Below, one piece after another: positions 16,798 to 24,773 of a stretch of DNA of 64,000 nucleotides. The notes beneath the pieces were generated by a model. That model made no database searches, was not told where the DNA came from, and saw only the letters and a list, made by a program, of their open reading frames with translations. The position numbers were made by a program, and so were the translations under genes. Location: contig JBLGAC010000003.1 of assembly GCA_047610385.1 (NCBI GenBank), forward strand, positions 124,001 to 188,000, written 5' to 3'. Numbering within the stretch: position 1 is the stretch's first letter; every line of letters begins with the position of its first letter. The stretch comes from JBOCEF01 sp047610385. GTDB taxonomy: Bacteria; Pseudomonadota; Alphaproteobacteria; Rhodobacterales; Rhodobacteraceae.

Positions 16798-18663
16798 GTG
16801 GCCGAGCGTCCCGAACCCCATCAGCCGTCCGGCACCGCGCCCGACGACGAGGTCAGCCGCGCCGCCCGCGACGCGGTGCGCCTTGCCTCGGCTGCCGAGA
16901 ATGCAGCTAAAGACATCGCAGTCGTGGCGCGCGATGCGGCCCGCGCCACCGCGCCCCGTGCCCCGCGCATCGCAGCGCCGCGCCGTGCCCCGCGCATTGC
17001 TGCGCGCCTGCGGGTGGCGATGCGTTACGCCCGGTCCGGGATGCTTGGTGCACGCGATGCGTTGCTGCGGGACGGCCCGTCGGCGCTGCAATTTTGGCTG
17101 ATCGCGCTGCTGGTCGGCATCGTCGCGGGCTATGCTGCAATCGGGTTCCGGGTGGCGATTTCCTCAATCCAGACAGTGATCTATGGCGCGGACGATCCGC
17201 ACCTGCACAGCCGGATCGAAATGCTGGACTGGATGTGGGTGCTGACGGTCCCGATCCTTGGCGGGCTGGCCGTGGGGCTGATCCTGTGGCTGTTCACCGA
17301 TGACGGCAAGGCGGCGTCCGTGTCCAACGTCATCGAAGCAGCGGCCCTGAAGGGTGGGCGTGGGCCGATCCGCTCAGGCCTTGCGTCGGCGGCAGCGTCG
17401 ATCATCACGCTGTCAACCGGCGGGTCCACGGGGCGCGAAGGGCCGGTGGTGCATCTGGCATCCTTGATCGCGTCCTGGGTGTCGACGCGCATCGACGCCA
17501 GCAACATGACCGGGCGCGATCTGCTGGGCTGCGCGGTGGCCGCCGCGGTGTCGGCCAGCTTCAACGCCCCCATCGCCGGGGCGCTGTTCGCCATGGAGGT
17601 GATCTTGCGCCATTTCGCGCTGCACGCCTTTGCGCCCATTGTTATCGCATCGGTGGCGGGCACGACGATTTCGCGGCTGCACATGGGCGACGTGACCGAA
17701 TTTCGACTGCCGGAGCATTCGCTGGCCTTTTATCAGGAACTGCCCGCATTCCTGCTGCTGGGCATCGTCTGCGGCTTTGCGGCGGTCGCCATGATGCGCG
17801 CGATCTTTTTTGCCGAGGCGGTCGGCGACCGCGTGCAGGTGCGCACCGGCATGCCCGGTTGGCTGCGCCCTGCCGTGTCAGGCGCGATGCTGGGCGCCAT
17901 CGCCATCTGGTTCCCGCACATCATCGGCGTGGGCTATGAAACCACGTCGCGCGCGCTCACCTCCGGCATCGGGCTGCATGAGGCAATCATCTTCGCCATC
18001 ATCAAGGTGATCGCGGTCGCCATCACCTTTGCGGGGCGGATGGGGGGGGGCGTGTTCTCTCCCTCCCTGATGCTAGGGGCGCTGACCGGGCTGGCGTTCG
18101 GCTATGTGTCGGTCACCATCTTTCCGTCGGTGTCGGGGTCTGAGGCGCTTTATGCGCTGGCCGGCACCGGTGCGGTGGCAGCAGCGGTGCTGGGCGCGCC
18201 GGTGTCCACGATCATGATCATCTTTGAATTGACCGGCGATTGGCAGGCCGGGATCGCGGTGATGACATCTGTATCGATGGCGACGGTCGTGTCGGCGCGG
18301 ATGGTGGATCAGAGCTTTTTTCTCACCCAGCTCGCGAAACGCGGCATCCGGCTGGCGGTCGGGGCGCAGGCCTGGCTGCCGGGCACCATTTCAGTGCGCG
18401 ACGTGATGCGGGTGCGCGGCGACGACGCGGGCGCGTCCGACAGTGCGTGCTGGGCGCTGGTTGAACAGGGCGTGATCTTGACCCGCAGCGACACGTTGCA
18501 AAAGGCGCTGCCGATGTTTGACCAGCTCAAATCCTCAATGATCCCGGTGGTCGAAACGGATGGCGACGGCCCGCCTGAACTGATTGGTGCGGTCTTTCAT
18601 GTGGACGCGCTGAAGGCGTTCAACCGAGCCTTGGTCGACACCCACCGCGAAGAACATTCCTGA
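16798..18663 (+). CDS. CLC-type chloride channel/transporter with C-terminal CBS-like region
   Basis: A polytopic membrane protein of the voltage-gated chloride channel family. About ten hydrophobic segments run from residue 95 to 510, with the hallmark GGSTGREGPVVH near residue 210, where the Glu is the gating residue, then FNAPIAGALFAMEV and GGGVFSPSLMLGA. The C-terminal part (TISVRDVMRVRGDD onward) looks like a CBS pair. The first 90 residues are hydrophilic and Ala/Arg-rich. GTG at 16798 is chosen because GGGAGAG lies just upstream; an ATG at 16756 in frame has no ribosome site. Whether it is a channel or a proton antiporter cannot be told. Confidence 0.9.
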   Translation: MAERPEPHQPSGTAPDDEVSRAARDAVRLASAAENAAKDIAVVARDAARATAPRAPRIAAPRRAPRIAARLRVAMRYARSGMLGARDALLRDGPSALQFWLIALLVGIVAGYAAIGFRVAISSIQTVIYGADDPHLHSRIEMLDWMWVLTVPILGGLAVGLILWLFTDDGKAASVSNVIEAAALKGGRGPIRSGLASAAASIITLSTGGSTGREGPVVHLASLIASWVSTRIDASNMTGRDLLGCAVAAAVSASFNAPIAGALFAMEVILRHFALHAFAPIVIASVAGTTISRLHMGDVTEFRLPEHSLAFYQELPAFLLLGIVCGFAAVAMMRAIFFAEAVGDRVQVRTGMPGWLRPAVSGAMLGAIAIWFPHIIGVGYETTSRALTSGIGLHEAIIFAIIKVIAVAITFAGRMGGGVFSPSLMLGALTGLAFGYVSVTIFPSVSGSEALYALAGTGAVAAAVLGAPVSTIMIIFELTGDWQAGIAVMTSVSMATVVSARMVDQSFFLTQLAKRGIRLAVGAQAWLPGTISVRDVMRVRGDDAGASDSACWALVEQGVILTRSDTLQKALPMFDQLKSSMIPVVETDGDGPPELIGAVFHVDALKAFNRALVDTHREEHS

Positions 18664-18752
18664 CGCCGGGATGGCGCGCGCGCGGCGCTTGGGCCGCGCT
18701 CGGCTGTGGCGGGCTCAATGCCCGGCGCGACCGACACCGGGGCAGGGGCATG

Positions 18753-18785
18753 AAAAAGGGCACCCGGCATCAAAGCCCGGCGCCC
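18753..18785 (-). terminator. Minus-strand terminator after the DUF427 gene
   Basis: On the minus strand GGGCGCC pairs with GGTGCCC (one G-U pair), followed by TTTTT (18753-18757 on the plus strand are A). Confidence 0.6.
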
Positions 18786-18844
18786 CCATTCCATCGCCTT
18801 AACCAGCGCACCCCCACCCGCGTCGCCCCCCCCCGGCGAGGGGC

Positions 18845-19180
18845 CTAAAGCTGTTCGACGGCCACGCGGGTTTCGTCGAAGGTGACATGGCCCAGCAGCG
18901 CCTCGGCGCCCGGATCGGGGATTTCCAGCGCCCAGGCGGCTTGGGCGATCGGCCCGCTTTTGGCGATGATGTTATACGCGCGGGCGCTGCCGATGTTGGG
19001 GATGTGGTGCACGCTGTCGGTGGCATCCAGAAACACGTTCGCATGGGTCAGCGGCAACCAGCGCGACGGCACGCCTTCGTTCATCACGGCAAGTCCCGAT
19101 GCGGTTTCGGCCAGCACCGCGCCGCCAGCGCGCACCACAATCATGCCCTCGGTCGGCGTGATGGTCAGGGTCTGGGTCAT
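18845..19180 (-). CDS. DUF427 domain protein
   Basis: A 111-residue single-domain protein of the DUF427 family: EGMIVVRAGGAVLAET near the start, then VFLDATDSVHHIPNIGSARAYNI and the downstream W-containing strand AAWALEIPDPGAEALLGHVTF. The family is widespread and small; its role is not established. The start at 19180 (MTQTLTITP) is chosen because the longer open frame upstream is Arg/Pro-rich and unlike the family. It is probably transcribed after the aminopeptidase gene, with 70 bases between them. Confidence 0.88.
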   Translation of the reverse strand: MTQTLTITPTEGMIVVRAGGAVLAETASGLAVMNEGVPSRWLPLTHANVFLDATDSVHHIPNIGSARAYNIIAKSGPIAQAAWALEIPDPGAEALLGHVTFDETRVAVEQL

Positions 19181-19250
19181 GTTTGCATCCTTACGTCGTG
19201 AACGAAATGTGTCCGGGCCGCTGTGGTCCCCCCCTCTCCCGGGGAGGGGG

Positions 19251-21098
19251 TCAGAGTGGCGCGCAGACGCGGGAAAGCCAGGCGCGGGTCGGTGCGCGGA
19301 CCAGCGGCGACAGCGCCGCCTCAACCCGCGCGTGATAGGCATTCAGCCAAACCCGCGCATCCGCCCCGAGCAGCGCAGGGTCGATCAGCGCGCGGTCGAT
19401 GGGCGCGAGGGTCAGGGTCTCAAACCCCAGCATCTCACGCTCTCCGCCATGGGGCACGGAGGCGGGCGTGACGACAAGCAGGTTTTCAATCCGGATCCCG
19501 AAGGTGCCGGTGCGGTAATAGCCCGGCTCATCAGACAGGATCATGCCGGGGCGCAGCGGTTCTGCGGAGCGGCGTGATATGCCCGCGGGCCCTTCGTGGA
19601 CGCCCAAATAGGCGCCCACCCCGTGCCCGGTTCCATGGTCGTAATCCAGCCCGGCGGCCCATAGCGGCGCGCGGGCGATGGCATCCAGGTGCTTGCCCTC
19701 CAGCCCCTCAGGCCAGTGGGCGCGCGCAAGGTCGATCATGCCGCGCAGCACCAGGGTGAAGGCGCGTGCGGCGCCATCGGGCGCAGTCCCGCCCGCCAGC
19801 ATGGTGCGGGTGATGTCGGTGGTCCCGTCTTGATACTGCGCGCCGCTGTCGACCAGCAGCAGATCACCGGGCGCGATGGCGCGGTCGCTGGCGCGGGTCA
19901 CGCGGTAATGGACGATGGCGCCGTTGGGGCCTGATCCGCTGATCGTTTCAAAGCTGATGTCTTTCAGCAGGCCGGTGGCGGCGCGAAAGCTTTCCAGCGC
20001 CTCAACCACAGCGATTTCTGTCAGGGGGGTGCCCGCAGTGAAGGCAGTGTCCAGCCAGTGCAGAAATTCAGCCATCGCCGCGCCGTCGCGCAGATGGGCG
20101 GCGCGCGATCCCGCCAGCTCAGCCGCGTTCTTGCACGCTTTGGGCAGGATGCACGGATCGCGCCGCCAGACAATTTGCGCCCCCGCGCCTGTCAGCAGGT
20201 CCGACACCTGCACCGGCGCGCTGTCGCGGTCCACCGAAACCGCGGTGCCGGTCAGCGCCTGCAGCCCGGCGGCGAACTGGTCCATGGGGGCCAGCGCGAC
20301 CTCATTGCCCAGATGGCGGCGCATGGCAGTGTCGATTTTGGCCGGATCCACGAACAGATCCACCCGCCCGTCATCGTGCAGAAGGGCGAAGGCCTGCGCG
20401 GTGGGGGTGCGGTCAATGTCGCCGCCGCGGATGTTCAGCAGCCACGCGATGCTGTCGGGCAGCGTCAGCGCCGCAGCGGCCACGCCATTGGTGCGCAGAT
20501 CGGCGGCGATGCGCGCGCGCTTGACCGCCGGGCTTTGACCGGCCAGCGCGTCGGGATGGATGGTCATCGGGGCTGCGGGCGGCGCGGGCTGGTCGGCCCA
20601 GATCGCGTCAATCAGGTTGGGCACCGCGACCAGAACCGCGCCCGCGCTGGTCGCGGCTTTGGTCAGGCGGTCGATTTCCGCGCGCGGATGCAGCCACGGG
20701 TCGTAGGCGATGCGGTCACCTTTTTGCACCGCGGCGGACAGCCATGCCTCGGGCGAGGTTTTGGCGAGCGCCTGGATCTGGAACGCGCCGGCATCCGCCT
20801 GATCGGCGGCCTGCAGCGTATAGCGCCCGTCGACGAACAACGCCGCTTCGCGCAATGTGGCGATGCAGGACCCCGCCGATCCGGTGAAGCCAGTCAGCCA
20901 GGCAAGACGTTCATCGCGGGGAGCGACGTTTTCGCCCATATGCGCGTCGGCGCGCGGGATCAGAAAGCCGTGCACGCCCGTTGCAATCATCTGTGCACGC
21001 AAGGCCGCCAGACGCCCGGGGCCTGCCGCACCATCAGCGCGCGCGTCGAAACCCTGGAGCATGCGCCGATCGGTCGGCTCAACGTCTTTGGCGGTCAT
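19251..21098 (-). CDS. pepP: M24 aminopeptidase P (Xaa-Pro aminopeptidase)
   Basis: A 615-residue three-domain aminopeptidase P that removes an N-terminal residue before proline, with two metal ions. Two creatinase-like N-terminal domains (for instance HGFLIPRADAHMGENVAPRD, LTGFTGSAG) precede the pita-bread catalytic domain. The five metal ligands are visible in LLVDSGAQY, GTTDITRTM, GTGHGVGAYL, LSDEPGYY and GIRIENLLVV. The length matches the long bacterial and eukaryotic cytosolic form rather than the shorter E. coli PepP. GAGGAG lies before the ATG at 21098. Confidence 0.93.
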   Translation of the reverse strand: MTAKDVEPTDRRMLQGFDARADGAAGPGRLAALRAQMIATGVHGFLIPRADAHMGENVAPRDERLAWLTGFTGSAGSCIATLREAALFVDGRYTLQAADQADAGAFQIQALAKTSPEAWLSAAVQKGDRIAYDPWLHPRAEIDRLTKAATSAGAVLVAVPNLIDAIWADQPAPPAAPMTIHPDALAGQSPAVKRARIAADLRTNGVAAAALTLPDSIAWLLNIRGGDIDRTPTAQAFALLHDDGRVDLFVDPAKIDTAMRRHLGNEVALAPMDQFAAGLQALTGTAVSVDRDSAPVQVSDLLTGAGAQIVWRRDPCILPKACKNAAELAGSRAAHLRDGAAMAEFLHWLDTAFTAGTPLTEIAVVEALESFRAATGLLKDISFETISGSGPNGAIVHYRVTRASDRAIAPGDLLLVDSGAQYQDGTTDITRTMLAGGTAPDGAARAFTLVLRGMIDLARAHWPEGLEGKHLDAIARAPLWAAGLDYDHGTGHGVGAYLGVHEGPAGISRRSAEPLRPGMILSDEPGYYRTGTFGIRIENLLVVTPASVPHGGEREMLGFETLTLAPIDRALIDPALLGADARVWLNAYHARVEAALSPLVRAPTRAWLSRVCAPL

Positions 21099-21204
21099 CG
21101 CGGGGCGTGCTCCTCAGGCCAGGGCGCCCAAAGCGCGGGCGGTCGCGCAGGCTAAGCCGGGCGGGGCGGGCGTGAAAGGGCTCAGTTCGCCGCGTGGGGT
21201 GAAA

Positions 21205-22098
21205 TCAGCGCCAGCCCAGCAGTTCCTTGCGGCGGATGGCATATTCCACCGGTTCATAGCCGATCAGCGCAACGGTTTCATGCCCGTCGGCGTCGGTCAG
21301 GCGCAGGCGGTCTGCGAAACGGCCGCGGCGCAGGCCTTCGGGGCGGTGAATGCCGGCCAGCGCCAGATCCGGCAGGCCGCGGCGGCGCACGGTCATGGTC
21401 GCGGTTCCGTCGCGGCGCAGCAGGGCGCGGATGTCGGCGCCGGGGCCGGTCAGAAAGGTGAGCTTGCGGTCCCCCTCAGGGCTCGTGCCTTCGCGCACCG
21501 CAAGATGAAGATCCAGATCCAGCGTTGGCGCCACCACCCAGCCAGACACGCCGGGCGCATAGGCGAAATCGGGCAGGGGCGCGAGCAGCGCTGCACCAGC
21601 CGCCATCACCCGGCAGCCACAATCGTCCGGGGCCTTTGCGGCGGCCAGCGCATCAAAGCAGCCGCGCAGCGCGGCGCCGGTCGCATCGCTTTGGTCCTTG
21701 CCGCCCGCCGCAGTGACGCGGGCGGGGCAGATCGCGGGCGGCGCGCCGATCACAAAGGCGCGCGGGTCAGGGACCGAGAGATAGGCGCGCCCGTCTGGCG
21801 ATCCGTGGAGCAGCGCAACCTGGGCGGGCATCGCCTTGCGGATTTCGCGTCCACGTAGTGGAATCCGTGCCGCGAATCGGTTGAGCGCTTCGATCGTCGC
21901 CCCGATTTCGCCTGCATTCGCGGCAACGAAGTCTGGCACCGTGCGAAACGTGAGCAATTGGCGCTGGACGTTCAGCTTGGGTTCACTATTTGTTATGCTT
22001 GTACAGGCAGATAGGGACATCAGCGTCGCCACGAGGCGCCATCGAAGCCGTTGCCGGACCGCTCGGGTCTTTTCGTGGCGTAACACTTCTGTCATCAT
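21205..22098 (-). CDS. Putative lipoprotein of unknown function
   Basis: About 297 residues with an Arg-rich N-terminus, a short hydrophobic stretch and a lipobox-like LSAC (in LVATLMSLSACTSI). The rest is soluble, with motifs such as GWVVAPTLDLDLHLAVREG and LTGPGADIRALLRRDG that I do not recognise. Four cysteines follow (CPAR, CFDAL, CGC). AAGGAG abuts two ATGs (22098 and 22095); the spacing is unusually short for either. The gene is divergent from the cold-shock gene across about 110 AT-richer bases. Confidence 0.7.
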   Translation of the reverse strand: MMTEVLRHEKTRAVRQRLRWRLVATLMSLSACTSITNSEPKLNVQRQLLTFRTVPDFVAANAGEIGATIEALNRFAARIPLRGREIRKAMPAQVALLHGSPDGRAYLSVPDPRAFVIGAPPAICPARVTAAGGKDQSDATGAALRGCFDALAAAKAPDDCGCRVMAAGAALLAPLPDFAYAPGVSGWVVAPTLDLDLHLAVREGTSPEGDRKLTFLTGPGADIRALLRRDGTATMTVRRRGLPDLALAGIHRPEGLRRGRFADRLRLTDADGHETVALIGYEPVEYAIRRKELLGWR

Positions 22099-22211
22099 CT
22101 CCTTGCGGGGTAGAAAGTGAACGTGACTGCAACGTCTTGCAGGAAGTCGTCTGTTAGACATATATGTGAACGGGCTATGATCGAGTTCATGAGATTTTTT
22201 CTTCGGGGGGC

Positions 22212-22745
22212 GTGTTGACTGTAGAAGTTGTCAAGGTCTCTCGCCTGGTGACCGGCCGTGTCAAGTGGTACGACGCCGAAAAGGGCTATGGATTTGTCAC
22301 ACCGGCCGACAGTGGCCCGGATGTGATGGTGCATGCTCAGTGCGTCCGTACCGCCGGATTGACCGTACTGGATGAGGGAGGCGTTGTGTCCATGATCGTC
22401 GTTCAAGGCGAACGTGGATTGCAGGCCACAGAGCTGGTGAGCGTGACAACTGCGCCGCCGGAGGATGCACCGCGTGTGGATCGTCCGACGGAAATCGCGG
22501 CCCGCGCGGAGCCTGAGGGGGATTTCGTTCCCGCTCGTGTGAAATGGTTCAACAAGCAGAAAGGCTTCGGTTTTGTGAACGTGTTTCGCAATGCTGAGGA
22601 TATTTTCGTGCATATGGAAACGCTCCGGCGGTTCGGCATCACCGATCTTCAGCCGGGAGAAGCGGTCGGCGTCCGTCTTGTGACCGGACCGCGTGGCGCA
22701 ATGGCGGGAGAGATCTGCCGCTGGGAAGATCTGTTCCCGCAGTGA
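22212..22745 (+). CDS. Double cold-shock domain protein
   Basis: A 177-residue protein with two cold-shock domains, the arrangement common in alphaproteobacteria. The first starts GRVKWYDAEKGYGFVTP with the RNP2-like motif DVMVHAQ; the second is better conserved (ARVKWFNKQKGFGFVNV, EDIFVHMETL). A linker of about 25 residues rich in Pro/Ala/Glu joins them. It probably binds single-stranded RNA or DNA. The start is GTG at 22212, preceded by a G-rich ribosome site. The next gene begins inside its stop codon, so the two are coupled. Confidence 0.92.
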   Translation: MLTVEVVKVSRLVTGRVKWYDAEKGYGFVTPADSGPDVMVHAQCVRTAGLTVLDEGGVVSMIVVQGERGLQATELVSVTTAPPEDAPRVDRPTEIAARAEPEGDFVPARVKWFNKQKGFGFVNVFRNAEDIFVHMETLRRFGITDLQPGEAVGVRLVTGPRGAMAGEICRWEDLFPQ

Positions 22746-23266
22746 CATCGCTTCGTGGCAAGATCTGCGTGACAAAAGAAGCTGTCTGGCGTCGGGCGGC
22801 CTCATTTGCCATTGCCGCTTTTTGCATCGCGCTGGCGGGGCAGGCGGTCGCTGGCCCGTGCCGCGGGGATGTCATCGACATTCGCGGTCCGGGCGGGGTC
22901 GTGCGATTCGCCCTGGAAATCGCTGACACGCCAACATCACGTGCCAGCGGGCTGATGTTCCGTGAACATCTCGACGAAGGCGCGGGGATGCTGTTTGTGT
23001 TCGATCCGCCGCGTGAGGTGGCGTTCTGGATGCGCAACACGCCGCTGCCGCTTGATCTGGTGTTCATTGCGCCGTCGGGCGTGGTCGCGCGGGTTGGTGC
23101 CAATGCGGTGCCGTTTTCTGAAACGGCGATCCCGTCGGGTGCCGAAGTGTCCGCAGTGCTGGAGATTAACGCCGGGCTTGCCGCCCGGTTTGGCATCGTT
23201 CAGGGGGCGGAGGCGCGCCATCCATCCTTCGCCGGTGCCGGTCCGGTCTGGCCCTGCGACGATTGA
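22742..23266 (+). CDS. Exported DUF192 protein
   Basis: A 174-residue protein with an N-terminal signal peptide (hydrophobic AASFAIAAFCIALAG, cleavage near AVA-GP) and a DUF192 domain: ALEIADTPTSRASGLMFRE, GMLFVFDPPREVAFWMRNT and PLDLVFIAPSG are the family hallmarks. The function is unknown; the domain is small and presumably periplasmic. The GTG at 22742 overlaps the cold-shock stop (GTGA). A second GTG at 22769 would give a shorter, more typical signal peptide, so the start is uncertain. Confidence 0.88.
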   Translation: MTSLRGKICVTKEAVWRRAASFAIAAFCIALAGQAVAGPCRGDVIDIRGPGGVVRFALEIADTPTSRASGLMFREHLDEGAGMLFVFDPPREVAFWMRNTPLPLDLVFIAPSGVVARVGANAVPFSETAIPSGAEVSAVLEINAGLAARFGIVQGAEARHPSFAGAGPVWPCDD

Positions 23267-23330
23267 TTGCGCGGGCCGGGTGTCGACAGGCCCTTGGCAA
23301 GCGCGCCGCGCCCTCGTATCAGGGCGGTGT

Positions 23331-23407
23331 CGGGGCGTAGCGCAGCCTGGTAGCGCGTCGGTTTTGGGAACCGAAGGTCCTCAGTTCGAATCTGTGCGCC
23401 CCGACCA
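23331..23407 (+). tRNA. tRNA-Pro (anticodon TGG)
   Basis: A complete 77-base cloverleaf with encoded CCA. The acceptor stem CGGGGCG pairs with CGCCCCG, the anticodon loop is TTTGGGA between TCGGT and ACCGA, and the T-loop reads GTTCGAATC. The anticodon TGG reads CCA and related proline codons. The last 27 bases are antisense to the 3' end of the regulator gene on the minus strand. Confidence 0.97.
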
Positions 23408-24568
23408 CTTTTCATCTTCAAGATCGTCATCTTCAAGATCACCCTCATCTTCAAGATCGCCATCGCCATAAAATTCACCATCGTCGTACAGCTTGGGCGC
23501 TTCGTGCAGCTCGCCTGCTGCCACGCCTTCATCATATGACGCGCCCTCATCATAGGGGGCATCGAATCGCGCCTCAGCCACGACCGCACCGCGCGACGCC
23601 GCATCTGCCACGCCGCGTTCACGGTAGGGCGTGCGGTTGTAATGCCCCCGGTAGCATTTTGAGAAATGCGACGGAGAGGTGAAACCGCACGCAAGCGCCA
23701 CGGTGATCACGCTCATATCCGTCTGCAAAAGCAGGCGCCGGGCTTTTTCCAGCCGCATCTCAAGGTAATAGCGCTTGGGAGAGCGGTTGAGATACCGCCG
23801 GAACAGACGCTCCAACTGGCGTGTGGACATGCCAACCGCTTCGGCCAACGCGGCCGCTGACAGCGGTTCTTCGATATGTTCATGCATCAACGCGATGACG
23901 CGGGACAGTTTGGGATGCCGCACGCCGATTCGCGCGGGCACCGACATGCGCTGGCGATCAGTGTCGCCGCGCGGTGCGGTGTAAACCATCTGGTCCGACA
24001 CCTCGGCGGCCAGATCCGCGCCATGGGCGTCGGCGATCAGGCGCAGCATCAGATCGGCTGAGGCCAGCCCCCCCGCCGCAGTCATCCGGTCGCCGTCGAT
24101 CACATAGATGCGGTTGGTCAGTTCCACCGCGTCGAAGGCTTCGGAAAAGCCATCACGGTTTTCCCAATGGATGGTGGCGTTTTTGCCGTCCAGCAGCCCG
24201 GCCTTGGCCAGCGCATGGGCAGCCGTGCACAGCGCGCCCATGGCAACGCCGCGGCGTGATTCGCGCCTGAGCCATGCCAGAAGCGGCCGCGTGGTCGCCT
24301 GATGGATGTCAGTGCCGCCGCACAAGATTACGGTCGCATTGTGGGGGCATTCGGGCAGGGGGCCGTCCACCTCCACCCGCACGCCGTTCGACGCGGTGGC
24401 GGTGGCACCGGTCTCGGACACCAACGAGATGGCGTAAAGCGGCCGCTCCGCCATGCGGTTCGCAAGGCGCAGCGGTTCAATCGCCGCGGCAAAGGACAGG
24501 AAAGTGAACCTGTCCAACAGCACGAACACGATGCGCCGCGTGTCCCGGTCCGCCGGATCGTTCGACAT
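23381..24568 (-). CDS. GlxA-family AraC-type transcriptional regulator with repetitive acidic tail
   Basis: A 395-residue regulator: a DJ-1/PfpI-like sensor domain (residues 1-190, IVFVLLDRFTFLSFAAAIEP, GALCTAAHALAKAGLLDG) and a C-terminal AraC double helix-turn-helix (about 225-320, PLSAAALAEAVGMSTRQLER, CGFTSPSHFSKCYR). It resembles regulators of glycine betaine, carnitine or arginine catabolism, but the effector is not readable. Such proteins usually end near residue 330; here 65 more residues follow, highly acidic and repetitive (GDLEDEGDLEDDDLEDE). They are encoded by in-frame tandem DNA repeats, and the frame ends inside the antisense of the tRNA-Pro gene. Confidence 0.88.
   Translation of the reverse strand: MSNDPADRDTRRIVFVLLDRFTFLSFAAAIEPLRLANRMAERPLYAISLVSETGATATASNGVRVEVDGPLPECPHNATVILCGGTDIHQATTRPLLAWLRRESRRGVAMGALCTAAHALAKAGLLDGKNATIHWENRDGFSEAFDAVELTNRIYVIDGDRMTAAGGLASADLMLRLIADAHGADLAAEVSDQMVYTAPRGDTDRQRMSVPARIGVRHPKLSRVIALMHEHIEEPLSAAALAEAVGMSTRQLERLFRRYLNRSPKRYYLEMRLEKARRLLLQTDMSVITVALACGFTSPSHFSKCYRGHYNRTPYRERGVADAASRGAVVAEARFDAPYDEGASYDEGVAAGELHEAPKLYDDGEFYGDGDLEDEGDLEDDDLEDEKWSGRTDSN
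23408..23465. repeat. Short tandem repeats next to tRNA-Pro
   Basis: The core CATCTTCAAGATC occurs three times at 15- to 18-base spacing directly after the tRNA 3' end. All spacings are multiples of three, so copy changes would lengthen or shorten the acidic tail of the minus-strand regulator without breaking its frame. Confidence 0.8.
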
Positions 24569-24773
24569 CGATGTTCCTCGCCCGCCGCGCCGCTGTTAGA
24601 AAAAACGACAGTTGATGCTGTCGCGAACAGGCGTCAAGCGCAATGTGCCCGCGCCGCCCCCGCGGGCGGCTTTTCGCGCCGCGCGCCGCCCCCGCATCTG
24701 GCCAGCGCGCACGTCACCCTGTATACGAAGCCCCTGATCAAACGATAAAGCAAACGCTTTGGGAGACTGCATC

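Noticed and set aside
20058..21858. Long plus-strand frames opposite aminopeptidase P and the lipoprotein gene
   Set aside because: Shadow frames; the minus-strand genes carry full motif sets or a lipoprotein signal.
23331..23407. tRNA-Pro as an attachment site for an integrated element
   Set aside because: No integrase gene is nearby and no second copy of the tRNA 3' end was noticed in the window.
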